From Thalassolituus sp006212115 (lineage in GTDB: Bacteria; Pseudomonadota; Gammaproteobacteria; Pseudomonadales; Oceanobacteraceae), in assembly GCF_040372045.1 (NCBI RefSeq), contig NZ_BAABWH010000002.1: DNA of 64,000 nt; one strand, given 5' to 3'. Positions 44,831 to 53,853 of the stretch are shown in pieces (positions within the stretch are counted from its first letter, which is position 1; each line of letters begins with the position of its first letter). A program made the position numbers and the translations under genes. The notes under the pieces are model-generated. The model had not been told where the DNA came from. It worked only from the letters and a program-made list of their open reading frames with translations, and searched no databases.

Positions 44831-47800
44831 TTAATGTATCGCACTGACCGACATCTCCATAATTGACCAGCCATTCATGTAACCCGCACGCAGGACGGCA
44901 TCCCCGGTGCCACACAGTTTGTCTTTGCGCGAGCGCTCGACGGACGTCCAGGTCGCCGGTTCGCACAGCCCGAGTCCGGCGACGCCGAACCCTTCTCCTA
45001 CAAAGGTCATATCGCCATCGGTATTTACCTGCCCCAAGGCACGTATCTGGCCCCGTAACGCACCGATGCAACCGACCTTACCGTAGGCACCACCGCCAAC
45101 CAGACCGCCTAAGGTGACTGGCGGGCCGGCGAGTACCCAGGCGCCGATATCTGCGGCAGCGCCAATGGTCAGTGGACAGCCGTTAGAATAAATCGGGATG
45201 GATGCCGCACCGCGCACGTAGGCGCCGGTAAAGCCGGTGTCTGGCAAAGGAATAAACTGGGCGACTTTAGGATCAAGATCCATCAGGATTTCCTGATTAC
45301 AGGTTTTGCCTGCAAGGAAGGCGACTTCTGCCTGAATGGCACTGAAGACAGCACCGGCAGCGGCGCCGAGGTAAATTTCCTCTTTGCCCAGCCCAGCGGC
45401 AAAGGCCGGGTCATAGATCTGGAACTCGGTAAATTTGATTTCACCTTCGGCTCGCAGGCCACCGGCGACCCCAATCGGAGATGGGCCATCAAGCGTGAAG
45501 CCGAGATAGACCTTGGCGAGATTGAGTTCAGACTCACCAATGTTGGCCGGCACGTTCAGGACGGAGATGGTGACATCCAGATTGCTGTCGTTATCGCCGC
45601 CACCACAACTGGCGGATTTGTTGTTTGCGGCCCAGCTAACGACATCCAGTGCTGCCCCGAACGTATTGCCGGGGTCGCCTTCGGTGGATGGCAGCATGGT
45701 CCATTCCGCACCGATATGCAGTCGCTCAAGATCATTACCCGCGACCGTGGCAAAACCGTCCAGCGAGGCACTGGTCAGCGGGATGTTTTTCACCGGTGCG
45801 AGAGCGGTATCGAGTGCGTCGTTGGCTTCGTTCTCGACTTTCTGTAACGCCAGTTGAACGGCTTCGTTGGCTTTATCGGTCAGCGTCAGCAATGCGTTTT
45901 GCAGCTGGCGCATGACTTCAACCAGTTGCGTGTTGACCGCTTCACGTACATCGCGCACGGGTTGGCTGTTCATTATCTGAGCGACCAGTAAGCCGCGCAG
46001 CTGTTCGGCATTCAGATAGGCCACATCCGGCATATGCTGAGCTGCCGCTGCTTCGAGTTCAGCGATTGCAGCGTTGCGGAAAGTGTCGATTTCTGCGGTG
46101 ACTGGCGCGGTGACTTTGACGAATATATCGTCACAACTGAGGTTGTCATCGTGCTGTACGATACAGGTCAACTCACCACTGGTGGCGTTGTTCATGATGC
46201 TGTCCATCAGCGCGACCAGAGCAGCACCATCGGAACCAGAGCTGGCAGTACGCAGTTGCTGCTCTGCTTCATCAAGTGTTTGTTTAAACTCTTTCAGTGG
46301 TTTCAGCAGAGTTGTTTCCAGAGTATCGGCCGCAACTTCAGCCCGGTTCAGGGCGTTTGTGACCTGCGCAATGCTGGCGTTTATCGTGGCGGTTGCCGTG
46401 CCGATCTGAGCCAGCACGTTATTTGCCTCAGCCAGCAGCAGGCTGATGTCGCTACTGCACAGGTTATTGCGCAGGGCTTCTTCGGCGCTATCGAGGCGGG
46501 AGGTGATTTCTTCCGCCGCACTCTGAATTTTTTGTTGAGCACTGAGCAGGTTCTCGCGAACCTGTGGGTCATCGGCAGCGAGGTCGGCAACCACAACCAG
46601 AAGGTCGGAGCCCTGCAGCAGGCCTGCCAGTGTGCGCAGATCACCGACGCTTGAGAGGCTGGACTCCAGATAGCCATTCACTTCTGCACCAAGTGTCCCC
46701 GTGTTTGCGCACTGCGCAGCGACGACATCCGTGACATCCGTAAGTATCAACGCAATTTCGCTACGTGCATTCTCAACTTTGGTGATGATGTCCTGCGCTT
46801 CGGTGACCTTACCGTCGACTTCAGTTCGCAGTTGCTCGAACTGGTTAAAGGGTTGTTCGATTTTACTGATCGCGGTACCCAGTTGGGCCTGAGCGTTATC
46901 GAGTTGGTCATAGACGCTTTGCGGTACCGGGTCATTGGCAGGCAGCGCGTAGATATCTTCGATCATGCTTCGCAAAGGTGCGCGCAGTTGGGATTCCAGT
47001 TGCCCGACGGCGTCTTTGGCCGGGTCAAACAGGCGCTCATCGAGGAGGTTAGTTATTTCTCCGGGCACACTGCGCAGCCGGGCAAGACCGCCCGCTAACG
47101 TATCAAACGGATCTTCCTGAGTCGGGAGGGCCGCGCCAACTGCTGCCCCCGTTTGTTCGAGAGCTTCCAGCAGCGCCTTTTCGAGCAGTTCGTCGACGCC
47201 GCGACCGGCAAACTGATTCACCCGCTCGACCTGCGTATTCACTATGCCGAAGGTGGGTTCGATCACCGGTTCGTCGATAATACGTGCAGTGATCAGCAGG
47301 TCATCGACTTTGGAGAGTCCTTCGCCTTTACCCAGTTCGATCTGAAAGCGGACTTCGCGCAGTTTTTCGAAGTCAGCGCTGGCTCCAAAGCTCAGGCTGG
47401 TGCGCACGGGTTCAATAAAGTTGATCCCGGCGTTCACGTCCATGACGTAGAGGTCTTTTTCCCAGGTACGTCCGAGGAAAGTCGCTTGCTCTATGCTGCT
47501 GGTATCGGCGTAATACACAGGCAGACCAAAGCCAAAACCGGTATTCCCCCATTCGTAGCGACCGGTGAAGTCATGGCTGTCTGTCTCGTTCAGATAACTG
47601 AGAAGATCGATGTTTAACGCTTCAGTTTCAGCCGCTGGCAGAGTGCTCATAACGCCTTCAGGAACCAGGACGCTGGATTCGGCGGTGGGCAGGCCAAGGC
47701 TCAGCGTATTCGCCAGTCGCCCTTCCGCTTCCAATGCATTCCAGAATGGCAGGGCAACCCGACCTTTAATGCCTACCGTGCCGTAGCGCATGGTCTCGGG

Positions 47801-50800
47801 TGATGTCAGATCCATTGGAGCAATCAGGTTGGCGTCGGTGATCTGAACCGGGAAGCCTTCGGTGTCATCACGTTTGTCCAGAAGATACTGGTCCTGCGCA
47901 CGCGCCTCTGAGGCGGCCAATGTACCGTCAGGGTTCCAGGTGGTGCTCAGCATCAGTGGGGTATCAAGTGCAAGGAACTGGCTTTCGATACCCAGCTGAA
48001 TAAGCTGGGTTTCGCTGGCGCAACTGGCCGGTGAGCTGAAGCTCATGTCGATTAAGGTGCTGTCGGCCCGCCAGCTGGCCAGTCGGCAGACATCACCCCC
48101 GCACTGGTCTTGAGCGAGTACAGATCGACCCAGTTCGCCATTACAGGCAATGATCTGATTGGTGAAGTTAATCTCCCAGCCTTCGTCGCCGCCCGCGTCA
48201 CCCTTGAGAACCAGACCGCCGTCGACCCAGTTGTATTCATCCACTTCGTTCATGCGGGTACGAATCGCGAAACGGTCGAAGGTAAACTCATAGCCTTGCA
48301 GTGTTGCTTCTACTGGTAAGGTAGTTGGCTCGGCGTTATAAACCCCGGTGACACCATCATTACGTACCACCCATTTGGTCGCCACGCTGCTGTCGAATGA
48401 GACTCTACCGGAGGCTGTGGTCAGGGTCAGGTCGGTGCCTGCAAGCAGGGAACCGCTGCCTATGACAGGCTGGCCATCCACTGCACTGGCGTACTCCTCT
48501 GGGCCAAATGTCAGCCCCGGTGGGTACTGGTTGCCACGGATAAAGTCGTCGCTGCCCGGTGCGGCAACCGTGGTTTCTGTGCGGTGCGCCTGCAAGGCTT
48601 CGGCGGCGATATCCATCCCCGCTGGTGCGTTACCTGGCAGGTTGAGGGTAACGTTGTAGCCTGAAAGCGTTGCATCCGCCGACGACCAGGCGCTGCCAGC
48701 GGAGTTACCGCCCCAGCTCAGGGTGGCATCATTGGTCAGTGTGCCACCGGTCGCCATGACGCCCTGAGCAGAAATCGTCGCGGTAGCCGCGCTCATGGCA
48801 TAGCTGTTACTGCCGTTGGCGGTACAGTTCAGATCTGCACAGCCCTTAGTCTGGCCGGCAAGTGCGTACTCGACATAGGTATCCGTTGGTGCCAACTGGC
48901 CATTGGTGACCTCGGCGGTAAAGCCTCCCCATTCGATCACGCCCAATGGATAGGCCGATACGGCTCCGCGCGAATTAAAAGTGGTGCTGGCAGTGATGCC
49001 GTCGACAGTGAGCAGGAGGCTGCCAGACTGGCCATCGATATAAGGGCTGAGGTTGGAAAAGCCGGCGTTTGCTCGCGGATCGTTACTGGCGAAACCTGCC
49101 TGTGAACGCAATCGGGTATCGCTGTACAGCAGCTCAAGCCCTTGCTCGGTCAGGCGGGCGTCGCTGATTGCATAGAGGAACGGCAGATGCTCTGCGCCGA
49201 GGTACGTCGTGACCGTAATACTCGGCTGCAGCGCATTAAAATCCCAGATAAAAAGAGGAGAAGAACTGCTGGCGAGCTGGTCTCCGGCAGGTGAACCGTT
49301 AAGAACATCCAGCTGCATAAAATGCCATTCAGGTAGCTCAGAAACCCAGGTGCCCAGATCAATATCTGCCTCGGTCACAGTGGCGGCTACCCCATCGTTA
49401 AGCGTCGCAATATCAATACAGGCACTGCCGGAGACATCAATGGTGGCGTCGGGCGCTGCGCTGCTAAGGGCATAGGCGTAGCTGTCGCGGATGGCGATGC
49501 TGCCTGTTGGGCAGGCCAGTGCAGAATCATTTTCTGGTGCATCAAAGCTGAGCGTACGGTCGCCAAAATTCACATCTGCCGGCAGAGGTAGAATCACCGG
49601 GCTGGCGGCGCTGACTTCGAGCGTGGAATCGCTGGCCGACGTGGCTCTGATTTCAATCGCCTCGTCATTGGCGGCAGCGTTAACGAGTAATTCAATGACA
49701 TCGCTGTCATTAAGCGCAACAACAGGCAGCTCTGCTACTTCGCCGAAAGAGGTAATGCTGGTGGCCGGGAATCGGAACTGGCCGAGTGCAACGGATTCAA
49801 CGCTGCCGTCATTGGCCGTTGCTGTTAGTGCAAGGTCCAGCAACTGGTCGCTGCAGCCAGAGCTACAGGCGTCTTTCAAACCGACGCCCAGACGTAGCAA
49901 TGGCAGTTCATCGGCAAGCAATAACTGCGGGTCTGTAGTGGTATGGCAGGCATCGGCTAACGGGGCAGAGAAGCTAGTGTCTGCAGGCAGGTCATCCCCC
50001 TGGCCACTGCCGATCAGGCACAGCGAGGTAGGTGCGACTGCGGTGCCAGCAAGTGCTGGTGCGCCGTCTTTGATCGTGATATTCGCAGTGCTCTGCCCAA
50101 GCGTAACCGTGTTGCCGCCTGCATCTGTGGCTTCGAGGATGTTAACGGTGATGACTTCGTCGCTCTCAGCCTGGGTATCAATAATCAGCTCAAGGGGAAT
50201 ATCCAGTGTGCGCTCAGTACCTGCAAACGTCAGTGTCATTGCGGGAGAAAGGTAGTCTTCGCCGGGCAATGCGTCAGCGGAGGTAATCTCCAACGAGACA
50301 TCAATATCACCGAGGTCGGTGCCGGTGCCGCTGAGTTCCAATATTGCTGAGCCGTCGGATTCATACACGGTCGTGCCGCTCAGACTGATGCTTGGCGTTT
50401 CGGGGTCAAACCAGTTACAGAGCGGGTTACACACCAGCACCGGGACTTCACCCAGCTCTAGCGGAGGGAGGTCGCCAAGCACACCGGCGGCGAGAATCGC
50501 ATCAAGTAGCCATTGCGGGTCCATGCCGCCGAAAAAATCCATCGGAGGCGTACCTTCCGGATTGCCTTGGACAGGGCCGAACGTCTCTTTGAAATTATCA
50601 AACGCCTGACCCAGGCCGCCATTGGGAAATTCGCCCTGTTTTGACAGCACAAAGGCCGAAAACAGTAGCAGCTGAACAGAAGGATCATTCAGCCCGGCGC
50701 CGTCTTTGATATTGCCAAAACCCAGCTGACCCGGATCGGTATCCGGTGACATACCAAATAGGCGCATGGTTTCCTGCTCACCTTGTTTGACCATCCCGGC

Positions 50801-51253
50801 ATCCGGGCTCTCCGATTGCCCGAGACTCCATTGTGCTGCCAGATCGGTAAACAGATTAATATTCTGGGGTTGGCCATCGGCTGGAGTAATAGCACGAAGG
50901 GGTTGATCGAGTTGCTGCGGTTTGCCGTTCAGTTCGTTGGTAAAGCTACCGGTGGCTTCGAGATAAACGATATTACCTTCAGGGGCCGAGACGCTATAAC
51001 CATTGCCATTGACCTCTGCAGGTAAGGGGGTGCGCTGGCCGTTGCCGTCCATACCCCAGGCACTCACCTGCATTTGTTGGAAGGGACCTTTTTCAACGAC
51101 ACCGGACACCGTCACCATGGTCGCGCCCGGAGCAGGGTCCGGTGACACGGGAACCTCCGTGTCATTGTTTTTGCCGCCGCCTGAGTCGCAACCAGCCAAG
51201 AGCATGGCGCTGGTAAGCATGGCGAGATAGAAATGGGTGGGTGTCCTGTCCAT
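44831..51253 (-). CDS. Giant lipoprotein with Calx-beta-like domain and long helical region, first gene of the export cluster
   Basis: This 2140-residue protein starts at ATG 51253 (MDRTPTHFYLAMLTSAMLLAGC), placed by AGGGA eight bases upstream; in-frame ATGs further up lack one. The lipobox is LLAGC (Cys22). After a Gly/Asn/Pro linker come a carboxypeptidase-regulatory-like strand region (VTVSGVVEKGPF) and a Calx-beta-like domain (about 285-395, TVYESDGSAILELSG). A long beta-rich middle part follows. About 475 residues (1345-1820) are strongly helical with heptad-like Leu/Ala spacing (AEEITSRLDSAEEALRN, KEFKQTLDEAEQQLR). The last ~320 residues are Gly-rich beta (VTLGGLVGGGAYGKVGC) with several Cys. 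Expected at the outer membrane, probably surface-exposed. Unlike any family I know. Confidence 0.82.
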   Translation of the reverse strand: MDRTPTHFYLAMLTSAMLLAGCDSGGGKNNDTEVPVSPDPAPGATMVTVSGVVEKGPFQQMQVSAWGMDGNGQRTPLPAEVNGNGYSVSAPEGNIVYLEATGSFTNELNGKPQQLDQPLRAITPADGQPQNINLFTDLAAQWSLGQSESPDAGMVKQGEQETMRLFGMSPDTDPGQLGFGNIKDGAGLNDPSVQLLLFSAFVLSKQGEFPNGGLGQAFDNFKETFGPVQGNPEGTPPMDFFGGMDPQWLLDAILAAGVLGDLPPLELGEVPVLVCNPLCNWFDPETPSISLSGTTVYESDGSAILELSGTGTDLGDIDVSLEITSADALPGEDYLSPAMTLTFAGTERTLDIPLELIIDTQAESDEVITVNILEATDAGGNTVTLGQSTANITIKDGAPALAGTAVAPTSLCLIGSGQGDDLPADTSFSAPLADACHTTTDPQLLLADELPLLRLGVGLKDACSSGCSDQLLDLALTATANDGSVESVALGQFRFPATSITSFGEVAELPVVALNDSDVIELLVNAAANDEAIEIRATSASDSTLEVSAASPVILPLPADVNFGDRTLSFDAPENDSALACPTGSIAIRDSYAYALSSAAPDATIDVSGSACIDIATLNDGVAATVTEADIDLGTWVSELPEWHFMQLDVLNGSPAGDQLASSSSPLFIWDFNALQPSITVTTYLGAEHLPFLYAISDARLTEQGLELLYSDTRLRSQAGFASNDPRANAGFSNLSPYIDGQSGSLLLTVDGITASTTFNSRGAVSAYPLGVIEWGGFTAEVTNGQLAPTDTYVEYALAGQTKGCADLNCTANGSNSYAMSAATATISAQGVMATGGTLTNDATLSWGGNSAGSAWSSADATLSGYNVTLNLPGNAPAGMDIAAEALQAHRTETTVAAPGSDDFIRGNQYPPGLTFGPEEYASAVDGQPVIGSGSLLAGTDLTLTTASGRVSFDSSVATKWVVRNDGVTGVYNAEPTTLPVEATLQGYEFTFDRFAIRTRMNEVDEYNWVDGGLVLKGDAGGDEGWEINFTNQIIACNGELGRSVLAQDQCGGDVCRLASWRADSTLIDMSFSSPASCASETQLIQLGIESQFLALDTPLMLSTTWNPDGTLAASEARAQDQYLLDKRDDTEGFPVQITDANLIAPMDLTSPETMRYGTVGIKGRVALPFWNALEAEGRLANTLSLGLPTAESSVLVPEGVMSTLPAAETEALNIDLLSYLNETDSHDFTGRYEWGNTGFGFGLPVYYADTSSIEQATFLGRTWEKDLYVMDVNAGINFIEPVRTSLSFGASADFEKLREVRFQIELGKGEGLSKVDDLLITARIIDEPVIEPTFGIVNTQVERVNQFAGRGVDELLEKALLEALEQTGAAVGAALPTQEDPFDTLAGGLARLRSVPGEITNLLDERLFDPAKDAVGQLESQLRAPLRSMIEDIYALPANDPVPQSVYDQLDNAQAQLGTAISKIEQPFNQFEQLRTEVDGKVTEAQDIITKVENARSEIALILTDVTDVVAAQCANTGTLGAEVNGYLESSLSSVGDLRTLAGLLQGSDLLVVVADLAADDPQVRENLLSAQQKIQSAAEEITSRLDSAEEALRNNLCSSDISLLLAEANNVLAQIGTATATINASIAQVTNALNRAEVAADTLETTLLKPLKEFKQTLDEAEQQLRTASSGSDGAALVALMDSIMNNATSGELTCIVQHDDNLSCDDIFVKVTAPVTAEIDTFRNAAIAELEAAAAQHMPDVAYLNAEQLRGLLVAQIMNSQPVRDVREAVNTQLVEVMRQLQNALLTLTDKANEAVQLALQKVENEANDALDTALAPVKNIPLTSASLDGFATVAGNDLERLHIGAEWTMLPSTEGDPGNTFGAALDVVSWAANNKSASCGGGDNDSNLDVTISVLNVPANIGESELNLAKVYLGFTLDGPSPIGVAGGLRAEGEIKFTEFQIYDPAFAAGLGKEEIYLGAAAGAVFSAIQAEVAFLAGKTCNQEILMDLDPKVAQFIPLPDTGFTGAYVRGAASIPIYSNGCPLTIGAAADIGAWVLAGPPVTLGGLVGGGAYGKVGCIGALRGQIRALGQVNTDGDMTFVGEGFGVAGLGLCEPATWTSVERSRKDKLCGTGDAVLRAGYMNGWSIMEMSVSAIH

Positions 51254-51418
51254 CAGCTGCATCCCTGAAATTTTGGTAAAAACCAGAATGCCGAATTTTC
51301 CGCTGAATTTCGGAGAGTTTATAGGGTACATTAGGGCCAACACTTTAGTGTGGGGTGTCGCTAGCTGACAGTCCTGTCAATGCAGAAAGCCTTCGCCCCG
51401 GATGTAACAGGAGAATGG
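51254..51418. promoter_or_regulatory. Divergent promoter region with two short palindromes
   Basis: The only spacer between the four-gene export cluster (minus) and the two-component genes (plus). It contains ACACT-TT-AGTGT (51340-51351) and TGACAG-TC-CTGTCA (51366-51379), both perfect. They are good candidates for sites bound by the adjacent response regulator, but this is inference. Confidence 0.45.
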
Positions 51419-52045
51419 ATGCACTACTTAATTATCGATGATCATTTACTCTTTGCCGGAGGCTTGGCACGGCTTCTGGAGCAGTCTTTGGCGCCTTGTG
51501 AGACGACGGAGGTTCGTACCGCCGAAGAAGCGGAAAAAGTGCTGAAAGAGATGGATGAGCAACCCGATCTGATTTTAATGGACCTCAATCTGCCGGGCAT
51601 CAGTGGTCTGACATTGATCCGGCGCCTGCAGCAAATGTGCATTTTGTCACCTGTGATGATGATTTCTGCCTCTGACTCGTTAGCCGATGCTGGCAAAGCA
51701 TTGGATCACGGAGCGGTGGGTTATCTGCCCAAGTCCTCACCACCAGAAGTGTTAATTAAAGCAATTCAGGACGTGCTTGATGGCGGGACGTATTTGCCTG
51801 AAGGCTGGCTGGAACTGATTGAGAGTCAGAAACAGGAACTGCCTGAGATACGCCTTACACCGCGTCAGCAGGAAATTCTTCATCTGCTCGCTCAGGGTAT
51901 GTCCAACAAGGTGATCGCCAGTGAGCTCGATATATCGGAGAACACAATTAAAGGTCATCTGCGTGATGTTTTCCGACTCTTTCGGGTGACGAACCGCACT
52001 GCCTGTCTGAATGAAGTCAGACGTCTTGGCCTGTTGGTTGAATAA
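51419..52045 (+). CDS. NarL/FixJ-type response regulator
   Basis: This 208-residue protein starts at ATG 51419 with AGGAG five bases upstream; the in-frame ATG at 51380 lacks one. The receiver domain (about 2-118) has DD at 7-8, phosphoacceptor Asp55 (LILMDLNLPG) and a Lys in GYLPKSS. A LuxR-type HTH (about 147-205) follows: LTPRQQEILHLLAQGMSNKV, then SENTIKGHLRDVFRLF. Its stop abuts the hybrid kinase gene, so the two are one operon. It diverges from the export cluster and is the most obvious candidate to control it. Confidence 0.92.
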   Translation: MHYLIIDDHLLFAGGLARLLEQSLAPCETTEVRTAEEAEKVLKEMDEQPDLILMDLNLPGISGLTLIRRLQQMCILSPVMMISASDSLADAGKALDHGAVGYLPKSSPPEVLIKAIQDVLDGGTYLPEGWLELIESQKQELPEIRLTPRQQEILHLLAQGMSNKVIASELDISENTIKGHLRDVFRLFRVTNRTACLNEVRRLGLLVE

Positions 52046-52051
52046 TTGGCA

Positions 52052-53836
52052 ATGACAACGGAAGCCGTTGAAATAGAGCTAAGCGATGAGGATATCGATG
52101 CCTTTCGTCGCCGCCGGGCAACGGACGACCTCTATGACCGTATCAGTACCATCGCGTTTGGTACTCTGATTCTTACCACGGTCCTGATTTTTAATCAGAG
52201 CCCACCTGCCGGTGAGGTTTATGGTTATATCTGGTACAGCCTCTGTGTCGGCCTTGAGGTTTTTGGCACAGGGCTGTTGTGGTGTTACCGGAATTACTAC
52301 CAGCGCCGTTCACTGACCTTCTGGCGCGGTATGTATATGTCGGGGGTGACGGTATTGGCAGCCCTCTGGGGGAGCGCTGGCGTGTTGTTTTTTAACGTTG
52401 GCGTTATGACAGAGCAGATGCTGCTATTTGTTCTGATCGTTGGGGTGACCGTATCGTCGGTCAGTACTAATTCTGTCTGGCTTTTAAGCCATGCTGTATA
52501 TCTGGTTGTCAGCACGTTACCGCTTATCATCATGTGCCTGAGTCAGGCTGACCCACAGTATCGCGGTATCGGGTTAGCCTTTCTTGCGTATATTGGAGTT
52601 GCATTTTCAGTTGCTCGCTCCGGAAGTATTACCTATCGGGATATGATGGCGCTGACTCTGAAGAATATGCGCCTCGCGGAAAGCCTGAGGGAACAGTATG
52701 AAATTACCGACGCTGCCAGCCGCGCAAAAACTCAGTTTCTGGCATCCGCAAGTCATGACCTGCGCCAGCCGGTTCATTCACTTTCTTTGCTGTCTGAAAG
52801 TATGCGCCAGGAAACAGAGACAGAACGTGGCCAGCAGTTAGTCAGTCATATCCGTTCGGCAGTGACCTCGATAGATGATCTGTTAGGAAAGCTACTTGAT
52901 ATTTCTCGTCTTGATGCCGGAGACGTTCACGCCGATATCCGCGACTTCCCACTGGACGCGTTAATTAACAGTCTGGTTATTGAGGCTCGCCCCGTGGCTG
53001 AAGAAAAAGGCCTGACACTGGAGACATCGCCGCACCACTGTGCTGTGCGTAGTGATCCTGTTTTATTGGGAAATATTCTGCGGAATCTGATCAGCAATGC
53101 GATCAAATACACCGATAACGGCAGGGTAGAAATTAATACGGGTATTACCTCTGACGGCACTGATAACGATACGGTTCATATAAGAATACGCGACACCGGG
53201 ATGGGAATACCGGCAGACCAGCATGAGAAAGTTTTTCAGGAATTTGTACAGCTGAATAACCCGGAACGTGATCGCCAGAAAGGACTAGGACTGGGGTTAT
53301 CTGTGTGCCGACGCCTGACGACTCTGTTGGGGCATGAACTGAGCGTTGAGTCTGCAACTGGGCAAGGGTCTGAATTTACCTTGTCTCTGGCGCGGGCAGA
53401 ACTACAGGAACCAGTCGTTACCACCATTGAGGGGCAAGCGTCTACCGCTGCGGGAGTATTTGCGGGTATTAACGTTTTGTTGGTTGAAGACGACGCTATG
53501 GTCCGCGAGAGTACGGTGCAGTTGCTCGAAGGATGGGGGTGTGACGTCAGAGCGTTCGCTGAGGCCGCCGCAGGCTTTGACTCGGTTGTGTCTGAGCCTG
53601 AATGGCCAGATCTGTTGCTTACCGACTATCGCTTGCCTGGTGATATGGATGGGCAGGAATTGAGCGTGCGGGTAAGGGAGGAGATCAGTGCCGACCTACC
53701 GGTGCTTATGATTACTGGCGACACTGCCCCAGAGCAGATTAAAGCATTTTCTGAGGGCGGCATTGTGGTACTGCATAAACCGGTTAAGCCCGGATTTCTG
53801 CGCAATGCCATGCGTCAGGCGCTGATAGCAGTCTGA
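52052..53836 (+). CDS. Hybrid sensor histidine kinase with C-terminal receiver
   Basis: This 594-residue protein uses ATG 52052; a TTG at 52046 is directly after the upstream stop. Six hydrophobic helices lie between about 30 and 190, with no large periplasmic domain. A HisKA dimerisation domain has His235 in FLASASHDLRQPVHSLSLL. HATPase_c follows with NLISNAIKYTDNG, DTGMGIP and GLGLGLSVCRRL, then a receiver (about 470-585) with Asp525 in LLTDYRLPGD and Lys in VVLHKPV. The SHDLRQPVHSL form of the H-box occurs in a known group of hybrid kinases paired with LuxR-type regulators. It probably senses a membrane or intracellular cue and acts on the upstream regulator. Confidence 0.92.
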   Translation: MTTEAVEIELSDEDIDAFRRRRATDDLYDRISTIAFGTLILTTVLIFNQSPPAGEVYGYIWYSLCVGLEVFGTGLLWCYRNYYQRRSLTFWRGMYMSGVTVLAALWGSAGVLFFNVGVMTEQMLLFVLIVGVTVSSVSTNSVWLLSHAVYLVVSTLPLIIMCLSQADPQYRGIGLAFLAYIGVAFSVARSGSITYRDMMALTLKNMRLAESLREQYEITDAASRAKTQFLASASHDLRQPVHSLSLLSESMRQETETERGQQLVSHIRSAVTSIDDLLGKLLDISRLDAGDVHADIRDFPLDALINSLVIEARPVAEEKGLTLETSPHHCAVRSDPVLLGNILRNLISNAIKYTDNGRVEINTGITSDGTDNDTVHIRIRDTGMGIPADQHEKVFQEFVQLNNPERDRQKGLGLGLSVCRRLTTLLGHELSVESATGQGSEFTLSLARAELQEPVVTTIEGQASTAAGVFAGINVLLVEDDAMVRESTVQLLEGWGCDVRAFAEAAAGFDSVVSEPEWPDLLLTDYRLPGDMDGQELSVRVREEISADLPVLMITGDTAPEQIKAFSEGGIVVLHKPVKPGFLRNAMRQALIAV

Positions 53837-53853
53837 ATGGCTATGGAGTGCTT

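Noticed and set aside
34059..51253. Type I, type IX or PEP-CTERM secretion signals on the giant exported proteins
   Set aside because: No C-terminal sorting domain, PEP-CTERM tail or adjacent secretion ABC/TolC genes; N-terminal Sec or lipoprotein signals are present instead.
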